A stretch of 9,826 bases of DNA, taken from positions 1 through 9,826 of the forward strand of contig CAYRFV010000216.1 in assembly GCA_964423545.1 (NCBI GenBank), given 5' to 3'. Under the pieces are notes generated by a model that searched no databases, was not told where the DNA came from, and saw only the letters and a list, made by a program, of their open reading frames with translations. Positions 6,627 to 9,826 of this stretch are shown one piece after another. Numbering within the stretch: position 1 is the stretch's first letter; each line of letters begins with the position of its first letter. This stretch comes from JALOOE01 sp964423545. Its GTDB lineage: Bacteria > Chloroflexota > Anaerolineae > CG2-30-64-16. The translations under genes and the position numbers were made by a program.

Positions 6627-9600
6627 ATGACAAAGATCTTCGACCTGGTCAACTTCCACGCCGCCTACGGTGAGCAAGTTCGCCTGCTGGACTACTACTA
6701 CGATCCCAACGAGAACCGCGAGCACATGGCCGGCTACGTGCCGATCCGCGCGCACCGCGACGCGTTCCTCGACCTGGCGCGGTCGCAACTCCCCAGCAAG
6801 GAGAACAAAGAGAAGGTCTTCATGCTCACGGGCAGCTACGGCACCGGCAAGTCGCACCTGTGCCTGATGCTCGCCAACTACTTCTCGCTGAAACCGACCG
6901 ACCTGGAGATGGCGGAGTTCTTCGACAACTGGGCCAGGCGGGATGCGGCCGGGGCCAACAACGTGCGCAACTGGCGGGGCGATGGCCGCTACCTGGTGGC
7001 GCCGTGCGATTTTGCGGAGGCCAGGCCCTTCGAGGACATGGTGCTCACCGCGGTCCAGCGGGCCCTGGAATGGGTAGGGGCCGGGGAGATCATCCTGGAC
7101 ACCCACTTCAAGGGTGCGCTGCGCCAGATCGAGGAGTGGCAGAAGCGGCAGCAGACGGGGCAGCCCAGCGGGGTGTTCGATGACTTCCTGGCCTTTCTGG
7201 GCGGCGACGACCCCCTCCAGGAACTGGAAGCCCTCAAGGCGAACTTGAGTCAGAACAAGTCCACCGCCATGGAGCTCTTCCAGGCGACCTATCAACGTGC
7301 AACCGGCCAGCGGCTTACCTTCCGCACCGACAGCCTGCTCGCGATCCTGAAGGACTTGCTCTCGAATCCTGGTTTTCAGAAACGTTACAAAGGGTTAGTG
7401 ATCCTGGCTGACGAGTTCGGCTACGCCTTGAACGAAGGCCGGGTGAGCATGAGCGTCTTCCACGGCTTCGCCGAGATGTCGAAAGATGGCGTGGCCGGGA
7501 TGCAACTCATCTTCATCGGCACGGGGCACCGCCGATTCGAAGCCTACGGCGCGAACACTCCGTTGCAGATGGACTTCCGCGTCGTGCAGGATCGCGTTAC
7601 TGAGGTCACACTGGAGTCGGCGGAGCTCGAACAGATCATCGCGGCCCTGGTATCGCCCAAGACGGAGCATCCTGTCTGGCAGGACGACGTAGCCAAGAAG
7701 AACGGCTGGCTCCTGACACAGATGGCGAGCGGCGCCAAGAAGGCCGGCATCTTCGACTACCTCTCGGAGCCGGACCTGCGCCAGCAAATCGTGCAGAACA
7801 TCTACCCGATGCACCCCATGGCCACACACTGCCTGACCAAGATGTCGCAGGAGCTGGGTTCTGACGCGCGCTCGGTGTTTTCCTTCTTCCGGAAGGCAGG
7901 CGAAATCCCACCGGAAGGCAGCTATTCCTGGTTCGTGCGCGCCACCGATGTGACGCAGCCCAGCGGGGAGCTTGCCATCTACACGCCTGACCTGCTGGCG
8001 CCCTATTTTCGACCCAACGTCACAGCGGCGGCCCTGACGGTGCGCCCCGAGGTGCGCGATCATGTGCGCAACTACCTGGCGGCTGTCGAAGAAGCGCGGC
8101 GCTACGCCTTCAAGCACACGCTGTCCAAGGAGATTGATCCCTTTACGCAGCGTGTGCTGGATGTCGTCTTCGTCTACCGGGTGACACAAGTCAATGTCAC
8201 GCCGCAAACGCTGGAATACGGCCTGAACCTCAGCAATCCCAACGACAAGAAGCGACTGGCCAGCGAACTCAAGAGCCTGATTGACAACAAGATCCTCTTC
8301 CAGTCGCCCAGCGGCGAGTACGAATTCCGCCGCAGCAACATGGCCGACCTGGAGGCCTTGCTCAACGACGCCAAACAGGACATCCTTGCCAAACCTTTGG
8401 ACGTCGCGGCGCAAGTGGCTGCGTTGGCGGCCAAGAAGCTGGAGCCGTGGACTGAGGCCAAAGGCCACAACCAGGACTACCTCGGCGACAAACGGCTGTT
8501 GCGCGTCTTTGCCCAGCCGCAGGACCTGACCCGCAAGTACAAACTGGGCGATGGCAGTGAGGCCACCTTCTGGGCGTACCACGAGGCGCAGAGAGCCGCT
8601 CAGAAGGGCTGGAACGAACGCTACGACGGCGTGATGGTGTACGTGCTGTGCGAGAACGACATCGAGATGCAGCAGGCGCAGCAGGCGGTCAAAGCCAACA
8701 CTGTGCCGGGCATCATCGTCGGCGTGCCTAAGACGCCCCTGCCGATCAGGGACTCCGTAGTCAACCTGTTGGCGATCCAAGCCTTCATGACCACCGAGGT
8801 CTACGACAAGCTGGAATTCCAGGAGAAGGCGCTGGCAGAAGAAATGCTCGGCAAGGAAGCGCAGAAGACCGGCCGCATCGGCGACTTCCTGCGCGCGCGT
8901 GAGCGCTACCTGGATGCCAAGGGGCTGCACTGGTATCGTGACGACGGCAAGACGTTGCTGGCCGACCCCAACAACGAATATGAACCGGCCGATGTCCTGA
9001 TGAATCGCCTCTTCACGCAGCGCAACCTGGTCACCCATGAATACCTGAACAAGGCGCATCCGAAGAGCTTTGCCGGCGCCAAAGATGCAGCGCTCCATGA
9101 TGCCGTGGCCAAGCTCGTGAACACTGATGATCTCATCGCCATTGATCATTCGGAAAAAGAGAACCGCGGCGAGATACGCTATCTGAAGCAGGCGCTGGTG
9201 AACCAGGGCGTGCTCCTGCAAGAGGGGGACTACAGCGGGAACACCGGCTATTATGAACTCGAACGAGATTCTGCCAGGTACCAGGCGAAATACCCCGCGT
9301 TGTACGCCGCGATCGAGAGATTCAAGCAGATGAAACGCGGGGAAAGCCTGGATGTTTGGGGTGAGTTGTCCGGTTTGACGGCCGCCCCCTATGGTCTCGG
9401 CCCGTACGCCCTCGCCATCTTCCTTGCCTGCACGATACGGCATTTCGGCGATGAGCTCCGCCTCAAGATCAACCCCGTTGCATTGGGGTACGCCTCGACG
9501 GCCGACGCCGACCTGATCATTGACCTGGCGATCGGCAAGTATCCCCAGGCCACAGTAGAAAGGCGCTTCCTGACCGCGGCGACCACCCGGCTGATCAACG

Positions 9601-9826
9601 ACATCTACAATCTGTTTGCGCCAACACCGGCCGCGGCGGGCACTCAACAGACCCTCGCGGAAGCCTGGCAGGCCGTACAAGGCTGGTGGAAACACCGCAC
9701 CCGACTGGAACGGGCCGTGGGCATCTATCCGGAGAATAGCTCCGCCCAGGCGTTTGCGGACCTCATGTCCAAGCAGGCCGATAGCGCCAGCGGCAGACAG
9801 ATCATCCTGGAGGAGATCAAGCAGAT
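6627..9826 (+). CDS. brxC: BrxC/PglY-type large P-loop ATPase (DUF6079-like), 3' partial
   Basis: I translated this frame from ATG 6627 to the window end without meeting a stop: 1066 codons, running off the edge. BrxC/PglY proteins are about 1200 residues, so roughly the last tenth is missing. Walker A is GSYGTGKS (69-76) and Walker B is LVILADEFG (257-265; D262, E263). IFIGTGH follows at the sensor-1 position. A family-typical segment reads YPMHP (393-397), followed by ARSVFSFF (414-421), compared with the usual yPLhP and eRTlFsFl. The C-terminal two thirds is large and probably helical, with no motif I can name. BrxC is an AAA+-like ATPase essential for BREX defence and is thought to act with PglX and PglZ on DNA; it is cytoplasmic. 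It follows brxF by 18 bases. PglZ and the BrxHII helicase are expected next. The 766-residue open frame on the opposite strand (7395-9695) is its GC-driven shadow. Confidence 0.87.
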   Translation, partial: MTKIFDLVNFHAAYGEQVRLLDYYYDPNENREHMAGYVPIRAHRDAFLDLARSQLPSKENKEKVFMLTGSYGTGKSHLCLMLANYFSLKPTDLEMAEFFDNWARRDAAGANNVRNWRGDGRYLVAPCDFAEARPFEDMVLTAVQRALEWVGAGEIILDTHFKGALRQIEEWQKRQQTGQPSGVFDDFLAFLGGDDPLQELEALKANLSQNKSTAMELFQATYQRATGQRLTFRTDSLLAILKDLLSNPGFQKRYKGLVILADEFGYALNEGRVSMSVFHGFAEMSKDGVAGMQLIFIGTGHRRFEAYGANTPLQMDFRVVQDRVTEVTLESAELEQIIAALVSPKTEHPVWQDDVAKKNGWLLTQMASGAKKAGIFDYLSEPDLRQQIVQNIYPMHPMATHCLTKMSQELGSDARSVFSFFRKAGEIPPEGSYSWFVRATDVTQPSGELAIYTPDLLAPYFRPNVTAAALTVRPEVRDHVRNYLAAVEEARRYAFKHTLSKEIDPFTQRVLDVVFVYRVTQVNVTPQTLEYGLNLSNPNDKKRLASELKSLIDNKILFQSPSGEYEFRRSNMADLEALLNDAKQDILAKPLDVAAQVAALAAKKLEPWTEAKGHNQDYLGDKRLLRVFAQPQDLTRKYKLGDGSEATFWAYHEAQRAAQKGWNERYDGVMVYVLCENDIEMQQAQQAVKANTVPGIIVGVPKTPLPIRDSVVNLLAIQAFMTTEVYDKLEFQEKALAEEMLGKEAQKTGRIGDFLRARERYLDAKGLHWYRDDGKTLLADPNNEYEPADVLMNRLFTQRNLVTHEYLNKAHPKSFAGAKDAALHDAVAKLVNTDDLIAIDHSEKENRGEIRYLKQALVNQGVLLQEGDYSGNTGYYELERDSARYQAKYPALYAAIERFKQMKRGESLDVWGELSGLTAAPYGLGPYALAIFLACTIRHFGDELRLKINPVALGYASTADADLIIDLAIGKYPQATVERRFLTAATTRLINDIYNLFAPTPAAAGTQQTLAEAWQAVQGWWKHRTRLERAVGIYPENSSAQAFADLMSKQADSASGRQIILEEIKQ

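Noticed and set aside
7395..9695. A 766-residue open frame on the - strand
   Set aside because: It lies wholly antisense to brxC, whose + strand frame carries Walker A, Walker B and family motifs. The - frame shows no recognisable domain and is a product of high GC.

Overview
The window is a compact, GC-rich bacterial gene run. All five genes lie on the + strand, the longest intergenic space is 46 bases, and there is no visible terminator, RNA gene, insertion sequence or CRISPR array. Local GC is about 60-70% over most of the window. A run of ten N marks a scaffold gap, so this is a draft or metagenome assembly. The species cannot be told from the sequence.

Bases 1-1279 hold the C-terminal part of an SMC/ABC-type ATPase with a coiled coil. 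It resembles the TrlF-like (PHP plus SMC) ATPases found in defence islands, and its N-terminus lies outside the window. After 46 bases comes a 1276-residue N6-adenine methyltransferase of the PglX / type IIG class (1326-5156). Next is a DUF4007 protein (5190-6150) broken by the N gap, then a 153-residue P-loop protein like BrxF (6147-6608) whose start codon overlaps the preceding stop. Last is a very large P-loop ATPase of the BrxC/PglY (DUF6079-like) family (6627 to the window end, still open at 1066 codons).

Together pglX, DUF4007 (brxA of type 3), brxF and brxC read as part of a type 3 BREX phage-defence locus. The methyltransferase would mark host DNA, and the BrxC and BrxF ATPases with the DUF4007 winged-helix-like protein would form the non-methylating machinery that blocks phage DNA. 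PglZ and the BrxHII helicase, which complete type 3, are not in the window and are expected downstream. The order here (pglX, DUF4007, brxF, brxC) differs from the type 3 order I recall (brxF, brxC, pglXI, brxHII, pglZ, brxA).

The most notable points are a sharp GC drop inside pglX (about 3235-4690) covering the catalytic NPPF motif and the probable target-recognition region, a QLNLF sequence at the N-terminus of the DUF4007 protein that matches the sliding-clamp-binding consensus, the reordered locus, and the linked TrlF-like ATPase. Nothing here is clearly an unknown system; it is best described as a variant, partly sequenced BREX type 3 island.
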